From Methanolinea sp. SDB (GTDB lineage: Archaea; Halobacteriota; Methanomicrobia; Methanomicrobiales; Methanospirillaceae), in assembly GCA_001412335.1 (NCBI GenBank), contig LKUF01000443.1, positions 1 through 11,819 of the forward strand: a stretch of 11,819 bases of DNA, written 5' to 3'. This document shows, one piece after another, positions 1-7,128 of this stretch. How positions within the stretch are numbered: the first letter of the stretch is position 1; every line of letters begins with the position of its first letter. The position numbers were made by a program, and so were the translations under genes. The notes below the pieces were generated by a model. The model ran no database searches, was not told the origin of the DNA, and saw only the letters and a program-made list of their open reading frames with translations.

Positions 1-81
1 GAGTGCGGCATTCTCGTTTCCGAGGATCTCTATCCTCCGCTCAAGCCCACGTATATATTCCTCGATCTCTTTTGCGTCCAT
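1..81 (-). CDS. N-terminal fragment of unrecognised coiled-coil protein
   Basis: An ATG on the minus strand at 81-79 opens a frame that stays open to the left edge, giving 27 residues beginning MDAKEIEEYIRGLERRIEIL. The peptide is rich in Glu, Arg, Ile and Leu with heptad-like spacing (residues 9-27), which suggests an N-terminal amphipathic helix or coiled coil. A GGGA tract lies about 6 nt before the ATG as a modest ribosome binding site, and a TATA-like box lies at 141-150. It is the next gene downstream of the PHP gene on the same strand, about 110 nt away, and seems to have its own promoter. Too little is present to name a function; an N-terminal coiled coil of this kind occurs in AAA ATPases and in many other proteins. 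Confidence 0.6.
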   Translation of the reverse strand, partial: MDAKEIEEYIRGLERRIEILGNENAAL

Positions 82-140
82 AGTTTTTCCCAACAGGCAA
101 CCGACAACAGCTGGCTTTTGATAGTAATTGTATCATGGAG

Positions 141-150
141 ATTAATATGT
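141..150 (-). promoter_or_regulatory. TATA-like box for the partial left-edge gene
   Basis: Read on the minus strand this is ACATATTAAT, an A/T run of archaeal box A type. It lies about 60 nt before the ATG at 81, so transcription would begin near 117 and leave a short leader. The gap between the PHP stop codon and this gene otherwise holds nothing recognisable. Confidence 0.35.
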
Positions 151-190
151 GTTTTTTGCAGGACCGTCTGACACGGAAGATTTACAGCCA

Positions 191-1078
191 TCAGTCTCTC
201 TTCAGGTGTGTCCAGGCCTTTCGCGCAAATCTTTTTGCTCTCGGTATGTTCTGCTCGTAATGTATGGCAAGCGAAGGCAACGTATATCGCACGTACTTTG
301 TGAGAACAACTGTCCCGGCAAATCCTTTCTCCAGGAGATGCAACTCTTTCCCGATAATGAAATTTTTCCTGCCAGGAATATTGTCGAGAAACTCGTCAGC
401 CGTATCGGCCTTCGAACAGGTCAACACCCTGCCCGTATCAGAGAGGAGATGGCTGTCTGTGCCACCAACAATTCCGAGGTCATGCCGGTCTGCCAGCCGG
501 ATAGCCTTCTCATTCTCATGCCGGGTCATCCCACCACATACCGCTTCCACGGCCTGGAACGAACCGATGAGATCCTGGGGCAGATAGCCCCGGTCTATGC
601 ACTTCTGCAGGCCCTTGTTGAACATGAGGTATCCATACGGATGGGCGGCTGCCACAATGCAGTGATACTGTTGCGCTGCAGCAACGATCTCGGCTGTGCC
701 AAGACGTATCGCCAGACAGGGACTTTTCCGTTTGTTGTCCCTGATAATTTTTTCGTAAAAATCGACGATATCCGCGTCAGAATAAAAATATATGAGTATA
801 TGCGGACCGTCACTGGCACTCACCTCTATGCCCGGGATTAAGAGGACCTCGCTTTCATAGGCCTGTGCCTCCCTGTAGCCTGAAATGGCGTTGTGGTCTG
901 TTATTGCCAGTCCGAAACCAAACTTTTTTGCTTTTTTCAGTGTCGCTTTCACATTGACAGGTGCATCGGAATGGTTGGTATGGACATGCATGTCGACGGG
1001 AGAGAAACCTCCGTTTCGAATCTCTTCAAGGACAGGTCTCTCGAATTTTACCCGCTCCCTGTGCACGGTCTTCGTCAT
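191..1078 (-). CDS. PHP-domain metal-dependent phosphoesterase
   Basis: This 295-residue soluble protein has the metal-ligand motifs of the polymerase-and-histidinol-phosphatase (PHP) superfamily in the usual order: HVH at 31-33 with D38, TDH at 60-62, GIEVS with E85, H93, AHP with H146, and GGTDSH with D208 and H210. This is the set expected for a trinuclear metal centre that hydrolyses phosphate esters. Related single-domain PHP proteins act on nucleotides, 3'-phosphorylated nucleotides or short RNA/DNA ends; the substrate here cannot be read from sequence. No polymerase or other domain is attached, and the last 60 residues are basic and outside the core. The start is supported by AGGT 7 nt upstream of the ATG. 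It looks like a single-gene transcription unit. Assignment to the superfamily is firm and the physiological role is unknown. Confidence 0.9.
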   Translation of the reverse strand: MTKTVHRERVKFERPVLEEIRNGGFSPVDMHVHTNHSDAPVNVKATLKKAKKFGFGLAITDHNAISGYREAQAYESEVLLIPGIEVSASDGPHILIYFYSDADIVDFYEKIIRDNKRKSPCLAIRLGTAEIVAAAQQYHCIVAAAHPYGYLMFNKGLQKCIDRGYLPQDLIGSFQAVEAVCGGMTRHENEKAIRLADRHDLGIVGGTDSHLLSDTGRVLTCSKADTADEFLDNIPGRKNFIIGKELHLLEKGFAGTVVLTKYVRYTLPSLAIHYEQNIPRAKRFARKAWTHLKRD

Positions 1079-1323
1079 GTATGTACCTGACTGATGATCA
1101 ATTATCCACTATCATGCAATCCACGGCAATTAAGGGTATGGAAACAGTTCGCCGGTCTTCCAGGTGGAAAGGGAATACTCGTATGAATTATATGCTACCA
1201 GCCGTCTCTTTTTTGCCGAAATGGTTTTTTCATGTTTCGTCCATACCCGTGTGTCTGCCGGTGACGGAGTATTGCCCTGTCATTAAACAGGATGAATACG
1301 AAATGTTTTAATATTGTATACCC
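1079..1323. other. Intergenic stretch upstream of the PHP gene
   Basis: No convincing gene is seen here. The right side carries T-rich runs (around 1208-1232), a small inverted repeat (CCTGT at 1276-1280 with ACAGG at 1287-1291), and a plus-strand TATA-like run at 1306-1320. A/T-rich boxes near 1100 and 1130 on the minus strand are candidates for the PHP gene promoter. Open frames crossing the region lack a ribosome binding site and have no protein-like composition. Confidence 0.5.
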
Positions 1324-1356
1324 CCAAAAAAAATTGCCGGAGATTGCATCCGGCAT
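1324..1356 (-). terminator. Hairpin plus U8 terminator-like element (minus strand)
   Basis: TGCCGGA at 1335-1341 and TCCGGCA at 1349-1355 form a perfect 7-bp stem with a 7-nt loop. On the minus strand the stem is followed within 2 nt by eight T residues. This is the clearest terminator-shaped sequence in the window, but no minus-strand gene ends immediately before it: the nearest upstream gene already has its own terminator at 1551-1583. It may therefore end a short non-coding transcript. On the plus strand the same hairpin would be the 5' stem of a transcript starting from the TATA-like run at 1306-1320. Confidence 0.5.
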
Positions 1357-1447
1357 CTTAAGTCATCAGATAGTACCCCCAAGACTGAATGTGAAGATGT
1401 GATCATTACTACCTCCTGATCAAAACCCCCGTCTTCACATCATTTTT
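1335..1447. ncRNA. Candidate structured small RNA with nested inverted repeat (strand uncertain)
   Basis: Besides the 7-bp hairpin at 1335-1355, the segment holds a large nested inverted repeat. The outer arms are ATGTGAAGA at 1389-1397 and TCTTCACAT at 1432-1440. The inner arms are TGATCA at 1400-1405 and 1417-1422, closing an 11-nt loop. Read plus, the loop shows ACCTCCT and the structure is followed by T5 (1443-1447); with the TATA-like run at 1306-1320 this would make an RNA of about 110 nt. Read minus, the loop shows a full Shine-Dalgarno AGGAGGT 5 nt before an ATG (1406-1404) that opens a 32-codon frame to 1308. The terminator-like hairpin falls inside that frame, which argues against simple coding. 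Structure is seen directly; function and strand are inference. Confidence 0.4.
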
Positions 1448-1550
1448 CAATAATTTCGCTTTCTAAGCCGGAAACGGATCAGAGAGTAATTGACACGCAA
1501 TTTCTTCGTCTCCTAAGAAGACGGTCCTGGCCATACCTTTTATGTGCCCC

Positions 1551-1583
1551 AAAAAACTGTTGTTTATAGCCATCCGGGGGCTA
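1551..1583 (-). terminator. Terminator of the amidase/deiminase fusion gene
   Basis: On the minus strand the stop codon lies in a short inverted repeat (TAGCC at 1583-1579, GGCTA at 1571-1567). Eleven nt further on is a run of six T residues (A6 at 1551-1556 on the plus strand). A U-tract 25 nt past the stop fits archaeal termination. Confidence 0.5.
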
Positions 1584-3509
1584 AACAGATGGCTGCTGCT
1601 GGCTTATGCAATGGATCGCACCCATCCCGGCAACCATCGCATTGCAGTCAATACCCACAATCCTCCGTTCGGGGAAGAGTTCCCCGAGTTTCGCGAGGGC
1701 TGACTGGTCATATTCGTGCCCGAATACAGGTACCAGGACAACCCCGTTCCCGATATAAAAATTCATGTAACTTGCGGGATATCGCTGTTCATCGCCCACC
1801 CTGCCAGGCATCGGCATTGTTGTCACGTTGAGCGGGTTGCCGTCCTGGTCTGATGATCCCTTCAGTATCCGGTAATTTTCCTGTAAAGCCGCATAATTTT
1901 CATCGAGAGGATCATCCTCGATGGCACACAATACTGTTCGTTCATCTACGAACCGGGCGACATCATCGACGTGGCCATCGGTATCATCACCGGCAATCCC
2001 CGATTTCAGCCATATGATATGTGATGCGCCAAGGTATTCATGCAGGTACTCTTCAATCTCTTCACGCGAGAGGCCGGGATTCCTGTTGGGATTGAGCAGG
2101 CACTGTTCGGTAGTGATGAGGCTTCCTTTCCCGTTAGTATCGATTGAACCCCCCTCCATCACAATACCGGGAGAGAATACCGGGATTTTGAGAGTGCTGT
2201 TGAGAGCGAGCGGGATCTCGTCGTCTGCAATCAGTTCCCGGTATTTCTCACCCCAGGCATTGAACCGCCAGTTCACCATGGCAAGGGATCGCTCTTCCCT
2301 GTTTACCAGGAATGATGGACCGTAGTCCCTGAACCATACATCGGCATATTTCCTGATATGGAAGTTTACCCGGGCGGGATCCACACCCGCATCAGCCAGG
2401 CGGGCGGCGGAATGTGCCTTCATCGCACCGTCACACACGAGGAGATTCACCCGTTCGTGTCGATAGATCGCTTTTAGTATCTCGCAAAAGGCAGACTCAA
2501 CCTTTCGCAATTCGGGAAATGTCTCGTTGTCATGCGGCCAGGCAAGCCATATAGCGTCGTGTCTCTCCCATTCTGCGGGCATGTGGTAGCCCGATTGCCT
2601 GGGAGTGCTGGATGCGGCTTTTTGGGACCCCGGTCCGGCGGAGGTACACCCCGGCGCATCAAGGAGTATGGAATACGTATCAGGACGCCGGTTTTCGAGA
2701 AAGCCCCAGCCGGATCTCACCTGCTCGTTCATCGCCAGATCGATCTCCCCGACAATGATACATTCATCAGACCCTGCCCGTGTGATGATATTTCCAAATG
2801 AATCTGCTATGAATGATCCGCCCCAGAAGGTGAGGTCTTTCTCGGTTCCGACCCGGTTGACGGCAGCGACATGAACACCATTCGATATGGCATGGCCCCT
2901 CTGAACCGTCTCCCATGCATCCTTCCAGTCACCCTCGAGGGGATCTTCCATGCCTTTTATCCTGCCGATTGCTGTCGGATAAAAGATGACCCCGGCTCCC
3001 ATGAGCGTGACGGCGCGGGCAGCCTCCGGAAACCACTGGTCATAGCAGATCAGAACGGCAATCCGCCCGTACCGGGTATCATAAACCCGGTATCCTGGCC
3101 CGGGCGAAAAGTAATTCTTCTCGTAAAAGAGGGGATCCAACGGGATATGGACCTTCCGGTAAGGAGGATGGAGGGTTCCATCCGCATCAATCACGACCGC
3201 GCTGTTGTAATAATATGAACCCGTACTTTCGCGTTCATAGATGGGGACTATGACAACAACATCGTAGTCCCGTGCGATATCTGCAAATACCCGGGTTGAT
3301 TCGCCAGGAATGGATTCTGCATACGGAACCGCGTCTGCATCCGCTGCCTGGGGGAAATAGGGTGCCCTGAAGAGTTCCTGCAGGCAGATTATCCTGGCCC
3401 CCTGTTTTGCGGCTTTTATCACAAGGTTGGCAGTATGGGCGAGATTCCACTCCAGGTCAACGGAGACAGCCGTCTGTATAAGTCCTATCTTTATCTTCGA
3501 ATTCTGCAT
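1581..3509 (-). CDS. Fused N-carbamoylputrescine amidase / agmatine deiminase
   Basis: This 642-residue cytosolic protein joins two enzymes usually encoded by separate genes. Residues 1 to about 287 are a complete nitrilase-superfamily amidase of AguB type, with the catalytic triad E45 (in LQELF), K119 (in YRKVHIP) and C155 (in ICYDQWFPE). A Ser/Gly/Pro-rich linker covers about 288-305. From about 306 follows a complete agmatine deiminase (AguA, peptidylarginine-deiminase-type fold) with WFRDYGP and D395, MEGGSID (451-457), GHVDD with H513, and the catalytic C634 in a GMGAIHC motif. The deiminase converts agmatine to N-carbamoylputrescine and ammonia; the amidase hydrolyses that to putrescine, CO2 and ammonia. 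The order is reversed relative to the pathway. All catalytic residues are present, so both halves should be active. The frame is continuous with no sign of a sequencing join. The neighbouring TspO gene is divergent, so this is probably a monocistronic unit. Confidence 0.93.
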   Translation of the reverse strand: MQNSKIKIGLIQTAVSVDLEWNLAHTANLVIKAAKQGARIICLQELFRAPYFPQAADADAVPYAESIPGESTRVFADIARDYDVVVIVPIYERESTGSYYYNSAVVIDADGTLHPPYRKVHIPLDPLFYEKNYFSPGPGYRVYDTRYGRIAVLICYDQWFPEAARAVTLMGAGVIFYPTAIGRIKGMEDPLEGDWKDAWETVQRGHAISNGVHVAAVNRVGTEKDLTFWGGSFIADSFGNIITRAGSDECIIVGEIDLAMNEQVRSGWGFLENRRPDTYSILLDAPGCTSAGPGSQKAASSTPRQSGYHMPAEWERHDAIWLAWPHDNETFPELRKVESAFCEILKAIYRHERVNLLVCDGAMKAHSAARLADAGVDPARVNFHIRKYADVWFRDYGPSFLVNREERSLAMVNWRFNAWGEKYRELIADDEIPLALNSTLKIPVFSPGIVMEGGSIDTNGKGSLITTEQCLLNPNRNPGLSREEIEEYLHEYLGASHIIWLKSGIAGDDTDGHVDDVARFVDERTVLCAIEDDPLDENYAALQENYRILKGSSDQDGNPLNVTTMPMPGRVGDEQRYPASYMNFYIGNGVVLVPVFGHEYDQSALAKLGELFPERRIVGIDCNAMVAGMGAIHCISQQQPSV

Positions 3510-3540
3510 GACTCTGTTACCCTGTTTGATGATACCGATA

Positions 3541-3550
3541 CATTATACCA
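3541..3550 (-). promoter_or_regulatory. TATA-like box for the amidase/deiminase fusion
   Basis: On the minus strand a GGTATAATG run lies about 35 nt before the ATG at 3509. This fits archaeal box A, with transcription starting near 3520 and a very short leader. No strong Shine-Dalgarno sequence is present between box and start. Confidence 0.4.
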
Positions 3551-3690
3551 TCCCCGGATATGACCTGGTTTGTGAATCGACGCCGGATCCTGGAAACAGG
3601 GAGCAGATCAATTACTCCTCCCCCTGCAACCGAACGTGTGGGCCGGAGGTGGGAATGGAATACCCGTATGCAGTGGAGTAATGCATTTCG

Positions 3691-3700
3691 GATTTTTAAG
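3691..3700 (+). promoter_or_regulatory. TATA-like box for the TspO gene
   Basis: The A/T run GATTTTTAAG would place the transcription start near 3720. That lies downstream of the earliest in-frame starts (3700 and 3709), which argues against them and for the ATG at 3721 or 3748. The rest of the 3510-3747 divergent intergenic region shows only a weak CCTCC/GGAGG inverted repeat around 3617-3650. Confidence 0.3.
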
Positions 3701-3747
3701 TGGTGTTGATGGCAAGTATTATGAGTTTTTGCCGGAATGAAAAGACT

Positions 3748-4245
3748 ATGAAAGAGAGATCCCGTTTTGGCATTCAGTCTCCCTTAATACTTGCAGTCTC
3801 GATAGTGATATGCCTGGCTGCCGGTTTTTTCGGCTCTATGGTGACCATTACAGGTCCGGGTTCATGGTATGACCAGCTGGTAAAACCCTGGTTCAACCCA
3901 CCGGGCTACCTGTTCGGACCTGTCTGGACCATGCTGTATATCCTCATGGCAATTGCACTGTATCTTGTCGTCAAGGACGGATTTGAGAAGCCCGGGGTCA
4001 AACTGGCTGCAGGCATCTTTGCAGTCCAGCTCATCCTGAATACCACCTGGTCATATGCCTTTTTCGGGTTGGAATCGCCATTCCTTGGATTTATCAATCT
4101 GGTGATACTCTGGATATTCATCCTGGCCACGATCATTGCGTTCTACAGGGTGAGAAAGGACGCCGCTGCTCTCATGGTGCCATATATTGCCTGGGTGACG
4201 TTTGCGGGGGTGCTGAATTATACGATCATGATCCTCAATCCATGA
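3748..4245 (+). CDS. tspO: TspO/MBR family membrane protein
   Basis: As called this is 165 residues with five hydrophobic segments (roughly 12-33, 55-75, 86-107, 110-132 and 140-163), the fold of the TspO / mitochondrial benzodiazepine-receptor family. Family hallmarks are clear: W40 and the KPWFNPPGYLFGPVWTMLY stretch (46-64), the NTTWSYAFFG stretch (98-107), and W149 and N157 in the last helix. TspO proteins bind porphyrins and related ligands in the membrane; in bacteria they are tied to tetrapyrrole, oxygen and stress signalling, and the role in methanogens is unclear. The frame is open back to a GTG at 3700 and has ATGs at 3709 and 3721. The 3748 start is preferred because it matches the usual family length and begins just before the first helix, although no start has a good ribosome binding site. 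Divergent from the polyamine gene and convergent with the ligase. Confidence 0.9.
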   Translation: MKERSRFGIQSPLILAVSIVICLAAGFFGSMVTITGPGSWYDQLVKPWFNPPGYLFGPVWTMLYILMAIALYLVVKDGFEKPGVKLAAGIFAVQLILNTTWSYAFFGLESPFLGFINLVILWIFILATIIAFYRVRKDAAALMVPYIAWVTFAGVLNYTIMILNP

Positions 4246-4281
4246 GGATATGGAGATGATCAGGACAGCAATGGATAGCAA

Positions 4282-4293
4282 TTTTTTTAAAAA
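4282..4293. terminator. Bidirectional T/A tract between convergent genes
   Basis: T7 (4282-4288) is directly followed by A5 (4289-4293) in the 64-bp gap between convergent tspO and the acyl-CoA synthetase gene. Each strand therefore ends in a U-run, sufficient for archaeal termination in both directions. No strong stem is present. Confidence 0.45.
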
Positions 4294-4309
4294 TCGATAG
4301 GGGTTCCTG

Positions 4310-6217
4310 TTACTTGGCAGGATATCCTATTGCCGAGAGACTCTGTGCGATCTCGTCGAGAGTTGTGGGATCGTCGATGGTGGCAGGGACCCGGTATTCT
4401 TCACCATCGGCGATCTTTTTCATTGTCCGCCTGAGAATCTTTCCTGACCGTGTCTTGGGGAGCCTGCGTACGATAACTGCCTTTTTGAAGGATGCGATTG
4501 GTCCGATCTTCTCTCTTACCATGCCGATCACATCCCTGATTATTTCAGCATGATCCTTTGTGGTACCGGCTTTCAGGACGATGAACCCCAATGGAATCTC
4601 GCCTTTTACCGGATCTGATACGCCGCAGACTGCGCATTCGGCAACATCAGGATGAGAGGCGAGCACCTCTTCCATGGCACCGGTCGACAACCTGTGGCCC
4701 GCAGTATTGATGATATCATCGGTGCGTCCCATTATCCACAAGTAGCCGTCCTCATCGATATAGCCTGCATCACCGGTGACATAGTAACCCGGAAATTCTG
4801 CCAGATAGGTGCTGACATAATCACGGTCATTCTGCCAGAGGCCTGTGAGGCACCCGGGAGGGAGCGGAAGTCTGATCACGATGTTTCCAGTCTCACCCGC
4901 GGGCAGCTCTTCGCCTTCGTCATTGATCACCCTGACATCATATCCCGGGACGGCCCGGGTGCAGGACCCGGGTTTGATGGGAAGCAACTCCAGCCCTGCA
5001 ACGTTTCCGCCGATGGCCCATCCGGTCTCTGTCTGCCACCAGTGATCGATGACTGGTATGCCAAGACGCTCCTGTGCCCAGGCAAGGGTATCGGGATCGC
5101 AGCGCTCCCCTGCCAAAAAGAGCATGCGAAGGGAAGAGAGATCGTATCGGCCGATATATTTCCCGGCCGGATCCTCCCGCCTGATGGCACGGAAGGCTGT
5201 AGGAGCGGTGAAGAGGACACTCACCCCGTGATCTGAAATGACTCTCCAGAATGCACCAGGATCGGGAGTCCCCACTGACTTTCCCTCGTACAGGATTGTT
5301 GTGCACCCCAGGGCAAGAGGGGCATATACAATATAGGAATGGCCAACCACCCAGCCGACGTCGGATGCCGCCCAGAAGACCTCCCCGGGGGCGACACCGT
5401 AGATGTTCTTCATGCTCCACTTCATTGCCACCATGTGACCCCCGTTATCCCGGAGTACTCCCTTGGGAACCCCCGTGGTGCCCGAGGTGTAGAGGATGTA
5501 AAGTGGGTCAGTAGCCCCTACAGGTACACAATCCGCAGGAACTGCATCCATGAACTCGGTCCAGTCAATGTCCCTCCCCGGCCTGAGTGTTGCAGCAGCC
5601 TCCGGCCTTTGCACGATCACACAGTGTTCCGGTGCATTGTCGGACATCTCCACTGCGGCGTCAAGCAGGGGCTTGTACTCGATGATCCTGTCTACTTCAA
5701 TCCCACAGGATGCGGAAATTATCGCCTTCGGTTGGGCATCATTGATCCGGCTGGCCAGTTCTTTTGATGCAAAGCCTCCGAATACCACTGAATGTATGGC
5801 TCCGATGCGGGCACATGCTAGCATGGCGATGACGGCTTCAGGAATCATGGGCATGTAGATTACGACACGGTCCCCTTTCCCGATCCCAATCTTTTTTAGT
5901 CCTCCTGCACAGCGTGCGACAGTGTCGCGTAACTCCCGGTAACTGAATTTTTTTATTGTTGTGGTTACAGGGCTGTCATAGATCAGCGCTACCTGGTCGC
6001 CTCTGCCGTTTTCCACGTGCAGGTCAAGGGCATTGTAGCAGCTGTTCAATATTCCGCCGGCAAACCACCGGTAAAATGGAGGCCTGGATCCGTTGAGTAC
6101 TCTCTCCCATCTTTTATACCAATGCACTTCTTCGGCGGTTTTTCCCCAGAATTTCTCGGGTTCTTCAATAGACTGCCGGTATACCGTTTCAAATATCGAG
6201 GATTGAATGGTCTTCAC
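4310..6217 (-). CDS. prpE: Acyl-CoA synthetase, propionate--CoA ligase type (AMP-forming)
   Basis: This 635-residue enzyme of the ANL adenylate-forming superfamily has an acetyl-CoA synthetase N-terminal segment (about 8-65), then the AMP-binding core and a C-terminal domain. Motifs seen: the phosphate loop YTSGTTGVPKG (243-253), WWQTETG (393-399), TGD (481-483), GRTDD (497-501), and the catalytic Lys of the A10-type motif RSGK at K593. Residues 504-513 read NTAGHRLSTG, the form typical of propionyl-CoA synthetases (PrpE, ACSS3), whereas acetate enzymes usually have a VSGHRLGT-like form. The likely reaction is propionate (or another short acid) plus ATP and CoA to acyl-CoA, AMP and PPi. The start is a GTG; an in-frame stop four codons upstream leaves no longer option. 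No propionate-catabolic neighbours are seen, so salvage of external short-chain acids is plausible. Acetate as main substrate cannot be excluded. Confidence 0.88.
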   Translation of the reverse strand: MKTIQSSIFETVYRQSIEEPEKFWGKTAEEVHWYKRWERVLNGSRPPFYRWFAGGILNSCYNALDLHVENGRGDQVALIYDSPVTTTIKKFSYRELRDTVARCAGGLKKIGIGKGDRVVIYMPMIPEAVIAMLACARIGAIHSVVFGGFASKELASRINDAQPKAIISASCGIEVDRIIEYKPLLDAAVEMSDNAPEHCVIVQRPEAAATLRPGRDIDWTEFMDAVPADCVPVGATDPLYILYTSGTTGVPKGVLRDNGGHMVAMKWSMKNIYGVAPGEVFWAASDVGWVVGHSYIVYAPLALGCTTILYEGKSVGTPDPGAFWRVISDHGVSVLFTAPTAFRAIRREDPAGKYIGRYDLSSLRMLFLAGERCDPDTLAWAQERLGIPVIDHWWQTETGWAIGGNVAGLELLPIKPGSCTRAVPGYDVRVINDEGEELPAGETGNIVIRLPLPPGCLTGLWQNDRDYVSTYLAEFPGYYVTGDAGYIDEDGYLWIMGRTDDIINTAGHRLSTGAMEEVLASHPDVAECAVCGVSDPVKGEIPLGFIVLKAGTTKDHAEIIRDVIGMVREKIGPIASFKKAVIVRRLPKTRSGKILRRTMKKIADGEEYRVPATIDDPTTLDEIAQSLSAIGYPAK

Positions 6218-6219
6218 CC

Positions 6220-6239
6220 TGTCACGCTATAGCATGACA
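6220..6239. promoter_or_regulatory. Near-perfect palindrome abutting the ligase start codon
   Basis: Nine of ten base pairs match around a TATA centre (half-site TGTCAxGCTA). It ends 2 bp before the GTG start of the ligase and lies just downstream of where transcription should begin from the A/T-rich box at 6255-6275. That position fits a repressor operator. The tight turn makes an RNA hairpin less likely than a protein-binding site on DNA. Confidence 0.4.
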
Positions 6240-6254
6240 TTCTTTCATTTCAAC

Positions 6255-6275
6255 CTCTAAAATACTTTTTTATTC
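6255..6275 (-). promoter_or_regulatory. A/T-rich promoter box for the acyl-CoA synthetase gene
   Basis: On the minus strand an uninterrupted A/T-rich run (AATAAAAAAGTATTTTA) lies about 40-55 nt before the GTG at 6217, the expected place for box A with a transcription start near 6240. Confidence 0.35.
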
Positions 6276-6326
6276 ATAATTTCCAAATTTTTCCGGTTAT
6301 TTTCCATATTTCCAATAATTCAGCGG

Positions 6327-6355
6327 AAAATCAGCAAAATATGCGAAAAATCAGC
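6327..6355 (+). repeat. Direct repeat AAAATCAGC, two copies 20 bp apart
   Basis: AAAATCAGC occurs at 6327-6335 and again at 6347-6355, start to start 20 bp, or two turns of the helix. Both copies lie just upstream of the mntP TATA box (6369-6378), a suitable place for a metal-responsive regulator or activator. Upstream (about 6280-6313), TTCC/TTTCC blocks recur every 8-12 bp in A/T-rich DNA. Confidence 0.4.
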
Positions 6356-6368
6356 CAGGATGCCATCA

Positions 6369-6378
6369 CTTATTTACC
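6369..6378 (+). promoter_or_regulatory. TATA box for mntP
   Basis: The run CTTATTTACC is centred about 30 nt before the ATG at 6404, so transcription would start within a few nt of that codon. This supports the 6404 start over the longer frame opening at 6341 and suggests a leaderless or nearly leaderless mRNA. Confidence 0.45.
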
Positions 6379-6403
6379 AGGCAACCAAAGAATAGTCCAT
6401 TTG

Positions 6404-6955
6404 ATGGAGCTCTTCACCATCCTTATCATAGCCGTGATCCTGGCACTGGATTGTTTCGCCGTCGCTCTCGCCGCCGGGAGTTCGCGGGTATCGGACAAAG
6501 GACGGCTCGCTCTCCTCCTTGCTATCCCTTTTGGGTTTTTCCAGTTTGCAATGACCATTGCGGGCTGGGCGGCCGGGGCCCGGACAGTTTCGTTCATTTC
6601 CGGGTTTGATCACTGGGCGGCATTTTGTATCCTGGCCGTCATCGGTGTAAAGATGGTGTATGAAGGGTACCGGAATGACGTGGAGCGTGTACCCGTCTAT
6701 AATGCTCCAACAATAATCATGCTCTCACTTGCGACCAGTGTCGATGCACTGGGTGCCGGGCTCTCCCTCGCTTTTCTGGGAGGACATATCGGAACATCAT
6801 CCGTGATAATAGGCTTGACCTCTTTCGTATTTGCATTAGCCGGGGTGCTCCTTGGAAGGAGGCTTGGAGAGCATTTTGGAAGGAGCATGGAGATCTTCGG
6901 CGGAATAATTCTCCTGGTAATCGGGTTGAGGATTCTTGTTGAAAGCATCGTCTGA
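6404..6955 (+). CDS. mntP: MntP-family manganese efflux pump
   Basis: As called, 183 residues with six hydrophobic segments, matching the length and layout of MntP (formerly DUF204), which exports Mn2+ from the cytoplasm. The two internally related half-motifs with membrane acidic residues are present: ALDCFAVALAAG with D16 and SVDALGAGLSLAF with D114. The second half shows the expected GGH and GRRLGEHFG loops and ends with IFGGIILLVIGLRIL. The frame is open upstream to an ATG at 6341, but the extra 21 residues are polar, absent from the family, and would lie across the TATA box; hence the 6404 start. Many bacterial mntP genes sit behind a yybP-ykoY manganese riboswitch. None is recognisable here; a direct repeat lies upstream instead. 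Divergent from the ligase gene. Confidence 0.92.
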   Translation: MELFTILIIAVILALDCFAVALAAGSSRVSDKGRLALLLAIPFGFFQFAMTIAGWAAGARTVSFISGFDHWAAFCILAVIGVKMVYEGYRNDVERVPVYNAPTIIMLSLATSVDALGAGLSLAFLGGHIGTSSVIIGLTSFVFALAGVLLGRRLGEHFGRSMEIFGGIILLVIGLRILVESIV

Positions 6956-6976
6956 GTTTCGGGAAAGAAAACCTGA

Positions 6977-7039
6977 CCCCTCCAACAGGGGGATTATTAT
7001 TGAAAAAATGCCGTATTTTTCCCCGCCCGGGCTATTTTT
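6977..7039 (+). terminator. Terminator region downstream of mntP
   Basis: Twenty nt past the mntP stop, CCCCT (6977-6981) and AGGGG (6987-6991) form a short stem followed by an A/T-rich stretch. Further on there are a T5 run at 7016-7020 and an 8-bp palindrome GCCCGGGC (7025-7032) followed by another T5 run (7035-7039). Several stacked weak signals rather than one strong hairpin. Confidence 0.4.
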
Positions 7040-7128
7040 GTGAACAAGGAAACAGGGGCCGACCTGTTCGGGGGGCTATCACTCCGGCTCTTTTGTTATG
7101 CCGGTAAAAATCCTACCTGAATTCATAA

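Noticed and set aside
149..841. 230-codon plus-strand open frame opposite the PHP gene
   Set aside because: It lies antisense to a gene with complete catalytic motifs, has no ribosome binding site and shows no family features.
1308..1406. 32-codon minus-strand frame with a strong Shine-Dalgarno, considered as a gene
   Set aside because: A terminator-like hairpin with U8 falls inside it and the peptide has no recognisable features; described within the structured element rather than called as a gene.
6341..6403. Longer start for mntP
   Set aside because: It would place the TATA box inside the coding region and add 21 polar residues absent from the family.
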